Below are positions 42,704 to 51,476 of a stretch of DNA of 64,000 bases, piece after piece. The stretch comes from GCA-2861595 sp035525365. Its GTDB lineage: Bacteria; Actinomycetota; Acidimicrobiia; Acidimicrobiales; GCA-2861595. A model generated the notes under the pieces. The model was not told where the DNA came from and made no database searches. It worked only from the letters and a program-made list of their open reading frames with translations. How positions within the stretch are numbered: the stretch's first letter is position 1; each line of letters begins with the position of its first letter. The position numbers and the translations under genes were made by a program. Location of the stretch: positions 34,826 to 98,825 of the forward strand of contig DATLEK010000064.1 of NCBI GenBank assembly GCA_035525365.1. Reading direction: 5' to 3'.

Positions 42704-44878
42704 TCAGAGAATAGGGAGTCGCTGGGGCTGGGTGGTGGTCGTGGTCGACGTGGACGTCGACGTGCTCGACGATGTCGAGGTGTCGTAGTAGGTGGTGCTG
42801 GTCGTAGGAGGCTCGGTGTAGGGCACCGTCTGGCCCGGCAGGGTGCTGCTCGTGGTGGAGGTGGCGGTCAGGGGTACCGGCACGTCGAAGTCCACCGGAG
42901 GCACGTCCTTGAGGGCCTCCACCATGAACGCCTTCCAGGTCTCGGCGGGGATGGACCCGCCGGTCACCCGTTCCAGGCCCTTGACGTTTCGCAGGGGGAC
43001 GTTGCCCGTCCTGTCGCCGATCCACACGGCTGTCGACAGCTGGGGGGTGAAGCCGACGAACCAGGCGTTGCCGAACTCCTGGGACGTTCCCGTCTTGCCC
43101 GCGGCGGGGCGCCCGATGTCGGCGCGGGTACCCGTTCCGCCGGTGATGACGCCCCGCAGGACGTCGGTGACGTTGTCGGCGATGATCTTCTCGACGACCC
43201 GCCTGGGCCGGCGCTTGCGGTTGTCCTCCACGAACTTCCCATTGGGCGCCTTGGCCCACAGCACGGGTGTCGGCTCCAGCCGTGTCCCGCCCGTGGCGAA
43301 AGTGCCGAAGGCCGATGCCATGTCCAGGGGCGACACCTCCTGGGCGCCCAGGGCGTAGCTGGGGCCGTGGACCTGAGGGTTGGCCACCCACGCCGAGGTG
43401 ATGCCCAGGTTGCTGGCCATCTCCGCCACCTCGGGCACGCCGACGTTGAGGATCACCTGGGCGTAGACCGTGTTGTACGACTTGGCGGTGGCCTCTCGTA
43501 GGGACGCGCTGCCGCCCGAGGTCCCCTCGAAGTTCTCGATCACGCATCCCTTGCCGGTGCAGTTGGGGATCCGATACTGACTGGGAGCCTTGTACACCTT
43601 GGTGTCGAGAATGCCCTTCTTGAAGGCGGCGGCGAGCACGAAAGGCTTCCACGAAGAGCCCGGCTGGCGCCCGGTGCCTCCTCCCTCCACCGTGACCTTC
43701 TTCGGGTTCCAGCAGGTCGCCTCCACGTCAACCTGGTCCTTGTTCTCGGGCCGGGGCCGGTGGCACTTCCCCAGAGCCAGGTTGACCTGGCCGTTCTCGG
43801 CGCTGAAGTCCCGCCCGCCCACCAGGGACTTCACGAAGCCCGTCTGCGGCTCGACCGATACGAGGGCCATCTCGAGTGGTGGCCGTGTTCCCTCCAGGCC
43901 GGTCTTGACGGCCGCTTCGGCCAGGCCCTGCAACCGCGGGTCGATGGTGGTGCGCACCTCCAGCCCACCTCGGTACACCGCATCGCGGCCGTACTTCTTC
44001 TCGAGATAGCGCCGGACGTAGTCGACGAAGTACGGGTACTTCGTGAACGGCTGCTGCGCCGGGTGCACCATGGTGGCCGTTCCTGCGGCAACGGGAACGC
44101 TGGTGGCCATCCGTACGCGCTGGCGAGCGGCGTCCGAGTGCTCGGCCCGGGAGATGAAGCCGAGCTGGAGCATCTTGTCGAGCACCAGTGCCCGCTTCGT
44201 CTCGGCCAAGCCCTGATTGGCCCGTGGCTCGTAGCGGCTGGGCGCCGGGATCAGGCCGGCAAGAAGAGCGGACTCGGACAGCGTGAGCTTGTTGACCGGC
44301 TTGTGGAAGTAGGTCTCGGCCGCGGCGCCCACCCCGTAGGCCCCCTCGCCCAGGTAGATCGACGACAGGTACTTGAAAAGCAGCTCCTCCTTGTCCACCT
44401 TGCCCGACAGTTGGCTGGCCAGGATGGCCTCACGGACCTTGCGGGAAAGGGTGCGTTCACCGCCGGTATAGGCCAGCTTCACGTACTGCTGGGTGATGGT
44501 CGAACCACCCTGACGGTAGGAACGGCCCTGGACGTCGGCGATCAGTGCCCTCAGGGTCCCCCGCAGGTCGAGCCCGCCATGGCGGTAGAAGTTCCGGTCC
44601 TCGGCGGCGATGACGGCCTGCTTCAGGTGCTTGGGGATGTCGGCCTTCTTCACCGGACGGTTCTGCTCGAACTCACTGAACTGGCCGATCTCCTCGCCGT
44701 TGACGTCGTAGACACGGCTGATCTGGCTACCACCGGGCGGGCGGGGAACAGGCAGCGTGTCGGGAACGGGCAAGTTGAACAGGGCGATGATGATCGTGAT
44801 GACCACCACCACCGGCGCGGCCGCGGCGGTGGCCACGAAAGCGCCGGCGATCCAGCGGAGCGAACGTTCACCGTCCAT
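42704..44878 (-). CDS. Class A penicillin-binding protein
   Basis: A bifunctional peptidoglycan synthase of 724 residues: membrane helix (about 11-34), GT51 glycosyltransferase with EDRNFYRHGG (Glu93) and GGSTITQQ near 125-131, then a transpeptidase with SSWKPF (active Ser), SYN and KTGT. The C-terminal 60 residues are Thr/Ser-rich. It polymerises and cross-links glycan at the cytoplasmic membrane. Neighbours (M23 peptidase to the right) are also cell-wall genes. Confidence 0.9.
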   Translation of the reverse strand: MDGERSLRWIAGAFVATAAAAPVVVVITIIIALFNLPVPDTLPVPRPPGGSQISRVYDVNGEEIGQFSEFEQNRPVKKADIPKHLKQAVIAAEDRNFYRHGGLDLRGTLRALIADVQGRSYRQGGSTITQQYVKLAYTGGERTLSRKVREAILASQLSGKVDKEELLFKYLSSIYLGEGAYGVGAAAETYFHKPVNKLTLSESALLAGLIPAPSRYEPRANQGLAETKRALVLDKMLQLGFISRAEHSDAARQRVRMATSVPVAAGTATMVHPAQQPFTKYPYFVDYVRRYLEKKYGRDAVYRGGLEVRTTIDPRLQGLAEAAVKTGLEGTRPPLEMALVSVEPQTGFVKSLVGGRDFSAENGQVNLALGKCHRPRPENKDQVDVEATCWNPKKVTVEGGGTGRQPGSSWKPFVLAAAFKKGILDTKVYKAPSQYRIPNCTGKGCVIENFEGTSGGSASLREATAKSYNTVYAQVILNVGVPEVAEMASNLGITSAWVANPQVHGPSYALGAQEVSPLDMASAFGTFATGGTRLEPTPVLWAKAPNGKFVEDNRKRRPRRVVEKIIADNVTDVLRGVITGGTGTRADIGRPAAGKTGTSQEFGNAWFVGFTPQLSTAVWIGDRTGNVPLRNVKGLERVTGGSIPAETWKAFMVEALKDVPPVDFDVPVPLTATSTTSSTLPGQTVPYTEPPTTSTTYYDTSTSSSTSTSTSTTTTTQPQRLPIL

Positions 44879-44946
44879 CGCCCCGGAGTCTCGCGCACAG
44901 AGGGCGCCGCACCTCCGTCGCCGGCACGGGTACGCTCCGGCCGCCG

Positions 44947-45189
44947 GTGTTGATCCTCCTTCTGTTCATCTGCCTGATCGTCGTGGTGGGTGTCGTCGCG
45001 GGCCTGGGTCAGGCGGGCATGCTGCCCGGCTTCGATCACGACAGCCGCAGCTCCCGTGGCTCCGGTGACTCCCGCATGCTCGAAAGCCCCGGCTGCCTCC
45101 TGGCTTTGATCGCCGCGTCAGTGGTGTGGTTCGCGGCGTGGGGCGTGGTCCTGATCCTGTCGCTCCGCTTCCTCCGATCGGTGATCTGA
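44947..45189 (+). CDS. Small two-TM protein, 80 aa
   Basis: GTG 44947 begins MLILLLFICLIVVVGVVAGL; a second helix CLLALIAASVVWFAAWGVVLIL follows a serine-rich loop. Divergent from the PBP gene. Unknown function. Confidence 0.5.
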   Translation: MLILLLFICLIVVVGVVAGLGQAGMLPGFDHDSRSSRGSGDSRMLESPGCLLALIAASVVWFAAWGVVLILSLRFLRSVI

Positions 45190-45200
45190 AGGGCCCTGAT

Positions 45201-45223
45201 CGTCATCTTCCTGGAAGATGACG
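45201..45223. repeat. 11-bp inverted repeat after small TM gene
   Basis: CGTCATCTTCC and GGAAGATGACG with a single-base centre, 12 bases past the stop of the 44947 gene. Likely a factor-independent stop or pause for that gene, though no T-run follows. Confidence 0.45.
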
Positions 45224-45261
45224 GCGCCGGGGGCTAAGGTCGTCGCATCGGCAGGGCGAAC

Positions 45262-46848
45262 GTGAAGACCCGGGTGGGGCTGTACGTCGTCACGAGTGTG
45301 GCAGCGGGCACACTCGTGGTGGCCGGCGCGCTCAGCGGCGCGGGGGCCCAGATCGGCCCGATGCCCCCCATTCCGGGATCGGAACCCACCACCACCACGA
45401 CTGCCCCCCGCACCACCACCACGACGGCTCCGGCCCTGTTGGCTCCTCTCGAGCCACCGCCGAACCCCGTGCCCACCACGGTGGCGCCGCGCCCGGCACC
45501 GAAGCCGGCCCCGCCGCCCGCACCGACCCCTGTCGGGCTGCCCGGCAACGGCGCCGGCGACAGCGGAGCCGTGCCGGCCGACGCCGGGCCCTTTCCTGCC
45601 GACCTGGCTGCCCTGAGCCGCTCGGTCAAACGCACCGGGTCCCGCAACACCACGGCTCTCGTCGACACCCTCCGCGAGCTCGAGACATTCGGGCTGTCAC
45701 GGGAGGAGGCCCTGCGCATAGGCATGGGCCAGTTCCCCGTGGGCGGCTACGCCAACTACTCCCACGACTGGTGGTTCCCCCGGTTCGGCCCGGGCTGGCG
45801 CCTGCACCAGGGAACGGACATCTTCGCGGCGAGAGGCACTCCCGTTCGGGCCCCGGCCAGCGGTGTCATCCGGTGGGCGCGGGGGGGCCTCGGAGGCATC
45901 GCCGCCTACGTCGTCGAAACCACCGGCAGCTACTTCTACCTGGCCCACCTGGACAGCCGCCCCGATGGCCAGCGCGACGGCCAGGCCGTGCAGGTGGGTG
46001 ACACCGTCGGCTACGTGGGAACATCGGGGAACGCCGAGGGAGGCGCATCGCACCTGCACTTCGAGTACCACCCGGCGGTGAGGTTCGTGACCAAGGGCAG
46101 GGGCAAGAAGCAGACCACGGTGGCGGTACCCATCAAGGTCCGACCGGGAACGGTTCTGAAGGCAGTGGACCCGAAGTTGTTCCTGGACCGCTCCCTGGAG
46201 CACGCCACGGCCAACGCCTCCGCCCTAGTGGCCACCTACCGCGCCAGCCACGATGCAGCCGCGGCTGCCGCCGCTTCGGCTCCGGTTGCACCGGTGGATG
46301 CCGCCGGTGCCTTGGCCGGCGCCACCGGCCTGGGGGGCGTGCAGGCCGCCGCGCAACTGTCGCCCGGGGAGACCCTGGCCCGCTTCCCTCTCGCCGCCCT
46401 AGCTTTCCTGCTGGTGCTGGTGGTGGGCTCGCTCACCCCGGTCCTGTCGCCGAGCCGCGGCGCCCTCCCCGGACGGCGTACCCGGCGCAGGGAGCGCAGG
46501 GAGCGCAGGGAGCGCGCGGAGCAGCGACGTCTCCTGCCTTCGCCAGCGGTTGAGGATCTCAGTGGTGAATCGTGCCTCGACGGCCATCACGGCCCGGGCG
46601 CCGAACAGGATGTCGGCGCTGAGGGACGGCTCGTCCGTAGCCAGGCGAGCCGCCATCCCGGCGGCCACGTGCTGATGGTGGGCGTCGGCCAGGACGTGGA
46701 CGTCGTAGAAGCGACGGGCGGCATCATCGAGGCCGAGTCGCTCCAAAGCCTTCGAGTAACGCCCCATCGGGGTCACAGACGTCATCTCGAAGATGGCCAG
46801 GTGCCCGACGAGGGCGCCCCGGAGACGGCGGTGGAGCCCGAACAGTGA
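45262..46848 (+). CDS. M23-family peptidase (LytM-type)
   Basis: A signal peptide (VTSVAAGTLVVAGALSGAGA) and Thr/Pro linker precede the domain, which has RLHQGTDIFAARGTPVRAPA (His, Asp zinc ligands), YFYLAHLDS and GASHLHFEY (HxH). M23 enzymes cut peptide bridges of peptidoglycan. A membrane helix FPLAALAFLLVLVVGSL near residue 380 follows, then an Arg-rich stretch made of 9-bp repeats. The frame has no stop until 46848, about 450 bases inside the opposing gene, and the last 100 residues have no coding character. The true protein probably ends near 46540 in related strains. Confidence 0.8.
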   Translation: MKTRVGLYVVTSVAAGTLVVAGALSGAGAQIGPMPPIPGSEPTTTTTAPRTTTTTAPALLAPLEPPPNPVPTTVAPRPAPKPAPPPAPTPVGLPGNGAGDSGAVPADAGPFPADLAALSRSVKRTGSRNTTALVDTLRELETFGLSREEALRIGMGQFPVGGYANYSHDWWFPRFGPGWRLHQGTDIFAARGTPVRAPASGVIRWARGGLGGIAAYVVETTGSYFYLAHLDSRPDGQRDGQAVQVGDTVGYVGTSGNAEGGASHLHFEYHPAVRFVTKGRGKKQTTVAVPIKVRPGTVLKAVDPKLFLDRSLEHATANASALVATYRASHDAAAAAAASAPVAPVDAAGALAGATGLGGVQAAAQLSPGETLARFPLAALAFLLVLVVGSLTPVLSPSRGALPGRRTRRRERRERRERAEQRRLLPSPAVEDLSGESCLDGHHGPGAEQDVGAEGRLVRSQASRHPGGHVLMVGVGQDVDVVEATGGIIEAESLQSLRVTPHRGHRRHLEDGQVPDEGAPETAVEPEQ

Positions 46849-47544
46849 GATCAGGTTCACCGTGGCCAGGGTGAACCCGGGAAGCCGGTCCAGGTAGATG
46901 CCGTAGCCGTTGTCGAGGCCCAGCTCCGCCATGGTGACAGCGAAGAGGGACGAGTGCATCTCCTGCTCCCGCCCACCGCCGTACTCGTCGGCCTGGATCT
47001 GGACCATGGCCGCCTTGGCGCCGCCGGCGATGCGGGGGATCGCCCAGGTGTGGGGATCGGCTTCCTTCAACTGGTAAGCCGAGCGGTGCACGGCCAGCTC
47101 CCGCACCTGCTCGAGGGTGGCATGGGAAGCGACCTCGGCGGACAGCGACGGGCCCTTGCCGCCTCTGGACAAACCCCACAACATCCCCTCCACGTCGTCG
47201 GGTTCGGCGACGGCAAGGGCAGCGTCTCGCGCGACGAGCGACCGCACCCCGCTCTCGAAGGTGCGTTCCAGCCCGGACCGGAACCGGAGGAGATCGGGAT
47301 GCCACTCCCAGGCCTCGTCGACGCCGGCGAAGGACCGGTAATGAAGCTCGTAGCAGACGTACAGAGCGAGCTGGAGGTCGTCGTCCCACCACGGCTGGCC
47401 CTCCGCCGGTGGACCCACCTCGAGGGGACGGGGAGACGAAGTCAGGTGATCGAGGACGTAGGCACTGAGGGGTCCCCTGGCCAGGGGTAGGGGCGGTGAC
47501 GGGAGAGCTGTCGACTCCTTCTCGACCGCGATGGTGGGCGCCAT
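46399..47544 (-). CDS. Iron-containing redox/haem-oxygenase-like protein
   Basis: The protein has DDDLQLALYVCYELHYRSFA near residue 55, DEYGGGREQEMHSSLFA near 190 and DVHVLADAHHQH near 285. The histidine and glutamate clusters across helices fit the haem-oxygenase-like di-iron fold, with conserved E-x2-H and H-x3-H type pairs. The substrate is unknown. The last 50 residues come from the 9-bp repeats (read as PALPALPAL) and from sequence that also codes the M23 frame. Confidence 0.65.
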   Translation of the reverse strand: MAPTIAVEKESTALPSPPLPLARGPLSAYVLDHLTSSPRPLEVGPPAEGQPWWDDDLQLALYVCYELHYRSFAGVDEAWEWHPDLLRFRSGLERTFESGVRSLVARDAALAVAEPDDVEGMLWGLSRGGKGPSLSAEVASHATLEQVRELAVHRSAYQLKEADPHTWAIPRIAGGAKAAMVQIQADEYGGGREQEMHSSLFAVTMAELGLDNGYGIYLDRLPGFTLATVNLISLFGLHRRLRGALVGHLAIFEMTSVTPMGRYSKALERLGLDDAARRFYDVHVLADAHHQHVAAGMAARLATDEPSLSADILFGARAVMAVEARFTTEILNRWRRQETSLLRALPALPALPAPGTPSGEGAAARRQDRGERAHHQHQQES

Positions 47545-47582
47545 TGACCGGTCCTTCCCGCCGGAGGACCCGTCGATACCTT

Positions 47583-48044
47583 TCAGGGGGTCGGGCCGCC
47601 GCCCATGATGTCGGGCAACTCGTGATCGTCGGGACCGGCCGCTCCCGGTCCGGCCGCGGCGGCCAGACGCTCGACGCCGGCGACGATGCCTCCAACGAAG
47701 TCCCCGGACGCGAGGTGCCGTGTCATCTCGGCGACGGCTTCGGCGCAGATGGAATCGGGTACCCGCTCCCTGATCGCAGAAGCGGTTAGAACCTCCACCC
47801 GCCGCTGATCAGGCGCCACGAGCACCAGAACAGCAGGTCGCAGATGGAGACCGGCCTGCACGAACAGGGCCTCGGCGTGGGCGTGGGCATCACCGTCGGC
47901 CGGGCCGAGCACGACGCAGAACTGCAGTCCGGTGGTCTCCTCGGCGGTGTCGACGGCCTCGCCCACCCGCCGGTGCTCGGCCTTGCTCAGAACCTCCTTG
48001 GCCCTTGCCCTGGTATTCGCCTTGGTCCTGGGTCTACCAACCAC
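47583..48044 (-). CDS. TPM-domain-like protein, 153 aa
   Basis: GTG 48044 follows GGAGGAGCGAGCG and overlaps the stop of the TPM gene. Strands GLQFCVVLGPADGDAHAHAE, LVLVAPDQRRVEVLTASAIR and helix SICAEAVAEMTRHLASGDF match the DUF5130/TPM fold. It has no membrane helix, so it may be a soluble partner of the preceding LemA-TPM pair. Function unknown. Confidence 0.6.
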   Translation of the reverse strand: MVGRPRTKANTRARAKEVLSKAEHRRVGEAVDTAEETTGLQFCVVLGPADGDAHAHAEALFVQAGLHLRPAVLVLVAPDQRRVEVLTASAIRERVPDSICAEAVAEMTRHLASGDFVGGIVAGVERLAAAAGPGAAGPDDHELPDIMGGGPTP

Positions 48045-48825
48045 CGCTCGCTCCTCCTCCACCGAAACCGCCACCACCGCCGCCGCCGAACCCGCCTCCG
48101 CCACCGCCGCCACCTCCGAAGCCCCCACCTCCGAAGCCTCCGCCCCAGAAGACGGGCGGACCGAAGCCGCCACCGAAGCCGCCGCGGCCTCGCCGCCGTC
48201 CCCCGCCGAGCAGACCGAGCCCCAGCACCGGCAGCACGAACAGCAGAGGCCACGGGGACCCGCCCTCGGAGCCTGTCTCCCCCTGAGGCGGTTCCGGCAG
48301 AGGCCCGGCCTCGGTGTCCCCGAGCTCCTGGCGGATGGCAAGTGTTCCCTGGCTGACCGCCCCGGCAAAGTCCCCCTTCCGGAGGAGGGGCACCAGCCGT
48401 TCGCGGATGATGCGGCCCGACTGCAGGTCGGTGAGTGTGCCTTCCAGTCCCCGGCCCACCTCTATGCGCAGCTTGCGGTCCTCGGTGGCGATCAGCAGCA
48501 GCACCCCGTTGTCATCCCCCTTCCCGCCCACGCCCCACTCACGGCCGAGATCGATGCCGTAGTCCTCGATCGAGCGGTTACCGGTGGTGCGCACGACGGC
48601 CACGGCCACCTGGTTGCCCGACCTGGTCTGGTAGTCGTCCAGGGCCGCGTTCACCTGCATCTCCACTTCGGGAGGGACCACGCCGGCGGCATCCACCACC
48701 GGAGCGGTGAAGTCAGGAAAGGACTGGGCGGAGAGGGCCGGGGCGGCTCCGAAAAGGGCCACGACGACAACCATGGCCAGTACCGAAGACGCCGGCGCGC
48801 CGGGCCGCCGCCGGCGTCTGCTCAC
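48034..48825 (-). CDS. TPM-domain membrane protein with Gly tail
   Basis: A signal peptide (VLAMVVVVALFGAAPALSA), then a TPM domain with VVDAAGVVPPEVEMQVNAAL, GIDLGREWGVGGKGDDNGVL and LRIEVGRGLEGTLTD, a membrane helix PLLFVLPVLGLGLL, and a tail of FGGG repeats. This is the usual partner of LemA, whose stop overlaps its start. The pair works at the membrane; some TPM proteins have phosphatase activity. Confidence 0.8.
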   Translation of the reverse strand: MSRRRRRPGAPASSVLAMVVVVALFGAAPALSAQSFPDFTAPVVDAAGVVPPEVEMQVNAALDDYQTRSGNQVAVAVVRTTGNRSIEDYGIDLGREWGVGGKGDDNGVLLLIATEDRKLRIEVGRGLEGTLTDLQSGRIIRERLVPLLRKGDFAGAVSQGTLAIRQELGDTEAGPLPEPPQGETGSEGGSPWPLLFVLPVLGLGLLGGGRRRGRGGFGGGFGPPVFWGGGFGGGGFGGGGGGGGGFGGGGGGGFGGGGASGGW

Positions 48826-49451
48826 CGAAGCGCAGTGGACGGCGTGGTGGCCGGGTCGTTGCCGAGGTCGACCTGCGGTGCCTCCCTGGCGCCGGCGTTG
48901 GCCTCGAACAGCGGCTTCTTGTCGAAGCCGAAGATTTCCGCCACGAGGCTGCGGGGAAAGCGCCTGATGTTCACGTTGTAGGCGGTGACGGCGCCGTTGT
49001 AGTCACGCCGGGCTTGAGCCACCCGGTTCTCCGTGCCCTCGATCTGGGTCTGCAGGTCCCGGACGTTCTCGCTGCTGCGCAACTGTGGGAAGTTCTCCAC
49101 GATCGCCAGCAGCCGCCCGAGCCCGGACTCGATCTGGTTGGACGCCGCGAACTTCTCCTCGGGATTTCTCGCGCCGGAATAGGCGGAGCGTGCTCTGGCC
49201 AGCTCGCCGAACACGGCCTGCTCCTGGTTCAGGATCCCCTTGACGGCGCCGACCAGGTTCGGGATCAGGTCGTTGCGCCGCTGTAGCTGGGCATCCAGGT
49301 CCGCAAACGACTGGTCGGCCGAAGCCTCCTTGTCGACGATGCCGTTGTAGGAGGCGATGAGGGGCAGCACGACCACCAGGAACACGCCGGCCAGGATGGC
49401 CACCGGAACGAACCAGCGCCTCGAGCGAAGCGACGAAAATGAGGCGTTCAT
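48822..49451 (-). CDS. lemA: LemA-family protein
   Basis: A membrane helix (WFVPVAILAGVFLVVVLPLI) is followed by the LemA core YNGIVDKEASADQSFADLDA, QRRNDLIPNLVGAVKG and RRDYNGAVTAYN, with coiled coils. First gene of the LemA - TPM - TPM-like operon. A TACGGT box lies six bases before the ATG, so the transcript may be leaderless. Confidence 0.85.
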   Translation of the reverse strand: MNASFSSLRSRRWFVPVAILAGVFLVVVLPLIASYNGIVDKEASADQSFADLDAQLQRRNDLIPNLVGAVKGILNQEQAVFGELARARSAYSGARNPEEKFAASNQIESGLGRLLAIVENFPQLRSSENVRDLQTQIEGTENRVAQARRDYNGAVTAYNVNIRRFPRSLVAEIFGFDKKPLFEANAGAREAPQVDLGNDPATTPSTALR

Positions 49452-49504
49452 GGGGTCACCGTACCAGCCGCTCCAGGCGCCATGGCGGGCCCGCGGCCGA
49501 GCCG

Positions 49505-49795
49505 TCAGGCGTCGACCAGCTCCCAGTTGATCTTCTTGCCGAGTGCCGCCGCGTAGCGCTCGACTGTCGACAGCCTGGCGTCGATCTCGGCGGACTCGAG
49601 GCGGGCGACGGCCGACTGCGAGGTGTGCATCCGGGCCGCGACGATGGTTTGGGACAGCCCGAGAGCCTCGCGCTCAGCCGTGAGATCCTCGAGAAGTCGG
49701 CGGCGGCGCACGGCAGCATCGAGGAGGGCGGGGAACTCCGGGTTCGCCTTGGTGCGCTCCGCGATCATCTCGTCAAGGAAGTCCTTGCTTGCCAT
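49505..49795 (-). CDS. XRE-family HTH regulator (antitoxin-like)
   Basis: Starting at ATG 49795, a 96-residue protein with a C-terminal HTH: ALGLSQTIVAARMHTSQSAV, ARLESAEIDARLSTVERYAAA. It resembles HigA-type antitoxins, yet no toxin gene sits beside it, so a solitary regulator is more likely. The gene is leaderless. Confidence 0.7.
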   Translation of the reverse strand: MASKDFLDEMIAERTKANPEFPALLDAAVRRRRLLEDLTAEREALGLSQTIVAARMHTSQSAVARLESAEIDARLSTVERYAAALGKKINWELVDA

Positions 49796-49802
49796 GTCGA
49801 AC

Positions 49803-49808
49803 ACTATA
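49803..49808 (-). promoter_or_regulatory. -10 box TATAGT for leaderless XRE gene
   Basis: TATAGT on the minus strand stands seven bases before the ATG, the right distance for RNA to begin at the A of the start codon. Confidence 0.6.
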
Positions 49809-49868
49809 TCATCCCTGAGATCCCCGAGGAGGTATCACTCGGCGCCGGCGCCGACCGGCGGTTGTTAG

Positions 49869-49941
49869 AGCGGACGACGGGATTCGAACCCGCGACCTCA
49901 ACCTTGGCAAGGTTGCGCTCTACCAACTGAGCCACGTCCGC
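49869..49941 (-). tRNA. tRNA-Gly (GCC)
   Basis: A 73-base cloverleaf: acceptor GCGGACG/CGTCCGC, anticodon loop TTGCCAA (anticodon GCC), T-loop TTCGAAT. CCA not encoded. Different isoacceptor from the CCC fragment at 301-345. Confidence 0.95.
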
Positions 49942-49957
49942 GACTTCCCTGACGTTA

Positions 49958-50580
49958 TCAGCGCCGGCCGGCGTTTTCGGCGTCCTTCCTCAGTTCCTCC
50001 AGGGCCTGCTCCATGGCGTCGGCGATGAGGCCAACATCGGGCACGGCGTCACGGTCGGCCACCACGCCGACGTGGATGTCGTCGCCGTAGGAGATGACCG
50101 TCACGTTCAGGGCGGCGCCGTCCAGAACGGGGCCGAGTGGGTACAGCTCGGTCACCGGGGCGCCGGCCAGGAACAGCGGCGTCTTCGGTCCCGGAACGTT
50201 GGAGACGATGACGTTGAACGCCGGCGGCAGCGCCCCGCCGATCATGAGCTGGGACCCCAGGCGGGCGGCGGGGACAGCCAGAGCGGGTACGACCAGCTCG
50301 GCCCACTCCGAAAGAAGGTCGCGCTGGACCATCCGATCCTGGGCCCGGGCCGCCACCGTGCCGGCGCTGATGGTCCGTCGACGGTCGCCGGTTCCCTCCA
50401 TCTGGCTGGCCAACGAGATCAGCATCGGCGAGATGTGGTTTCCCGCTGAGCCCGCCTCCCGGCCGCCACGCGCCGAGAGTGGCCGCGCGGATCGACGATG
50501 AGCAGGGAGGCAACGTGCATGTGGTTGGTGGCGCTCTCGAGGGCGAGGAAGGCGGCGTCGAAACCGGTGAGGCGCTGCAC
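49958..50580 (-). pseudogene. Wax ester synthase/DGAT gene with internal deletion
   Basis: The start GTG 50580 (RLTGFDAAFLALESATNHMH) is the N-terminus of WS/DGAT enzymes, which make wax esters or triacylglycerols. After about 35 codons it jumps frame near 50470 into GNHISPMLISLA, then FNVIVSNVPGPKTPLFLAGA and LNVTVISYGDDIHVGVVADR, the C-terminal domain. Some 200 residues, including the catalytic HHxxxDG, are gone. The fragment adjoins the Fpg-type gene's stop directly. The enzyme must be inactive. Confidence 0.75.
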
Positions 50581-51467
50581 TACTTGAGCAGCCGGGACAG
50601 GCGCCGGTCGGCGAGCAGCTTCCCGCCCGTCTGGCAGGTCGGGCAGTACTGGAGCGACTTGCTGGCAAAAGCGACCTGACGAACGGCGTCGCCGCACTCG
50701 GGGCAGGGTTCGCCGGTCCGGCCGTGCACGCGCATCCCGCTTCGCTTCTCGTCCTTGAGGCCGGCGGCGGGAAGGCCCACGCTCCGGGCCACCGCGTCAC
50801 CAAGGACCCCCACCAGGGCGACATAAAGGCGCTCGACCTCGCCATCCGACAGGCGATCAGCGGCCTTGAACGGCGACAGGCGGGCCAGGTGGAGGGCCTC
50901 GTCCGAATAGGCATTGCCCACGCCGGCCAGTACCGACTGCGTGGTCATCGCTCCTTTGAGCTGGCCACCGTGCGCCCGCAGGAGCGACCCGAGCGTCGTG
51001 GCGTCGAAACCGGGTTCGAGAGGATCGGGGCCGAGGCGGCCAATCGCCTCGACATCCTCGGGAACCCGGACCACCCACGCGGCCAGGCGCTTCTCGGTGC
51101 CCGCCTCGGTGACGTCGAAGCCCTGCCCACCGTCAAGGCCCATCCGCAAGGCCAGCGGCCCCTTCCCGGGCCGGGCTGTCTTCACCGGCAGCGAGTCGCT
51201 CCACCTCACCCAACCTCCTCGAGCCAGGTGGAGAGCCAGCCAGAAAGGGTCGGCGGAGGCGTTGCCGGAGCCGGTGGACAGCTCCATCAACAGGAACTTT
51301 CCTCTCCGGCGCCACCCGGCGATGGTGGCGCCGACGAGAGCCTGTAGCGGAGGGTCGAACGTCTTCAGGACCGAGAACGAGGCCAGCTCCGCCCGCGCCA
51401 CGACAGCGCCGGAGGACCTGCCGTCGAGGAAGCGCACCAGGGCCTCCACCTCCGGAAGCTCAGGCAC
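50580..51467 (-). CDS. Fpg/Nei-family DNA glycosylase
   Basis: A 295-residue base-excision enzyme: the N-terminal PELPEVE gives the catalytic Pro2 and Glu3, then GRRGKFLLME-type strand (WRRRGKFLLME), H2TH region MTTQSVLAGVGNAYSDEALH and the zinc finger CPECG...CPTC. Start ATG 51467. It removes oxidised bases and nicks the strand. It could be Fpg, Nei or a lesser subfamily; the sequence alone does not say. Confidence 0.85.
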   Translation of the reverse strand: MPELPEVEALVRFLDGRSSGAVVARAELASFSVLKTFDPPLQALVGATIAGWRRRGKFLLMELSTGSGNASADPFWLALHLARGGWVRWSDSLPVKTARPGKGPLALRMGLDGGQGFDVTEAGTEKRLAAWVVRVPEDVEAIGRLGPDPLEPGFDATTLGSLLRAHGGQLKGAMTTQSVLAGVGNAYSDEALHLARLSPFKAADRLSDGEVERLYVALVGVLGDAVARSVGLPAAGLKDEKRSGMRVHGRTGEPCPECGDAVRQVAFASKSLQYCPTCQTGGKLLADRRLSRLLK

Positions 51468-51476
51468 GGCCGCGGC

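Noticed and set aside
49505..49795. Toxin-antitoxin pair at the XRE gene
   Set aside because: No small toxin gene lies on either side; neighbours are LemA and tRNA-Gly.
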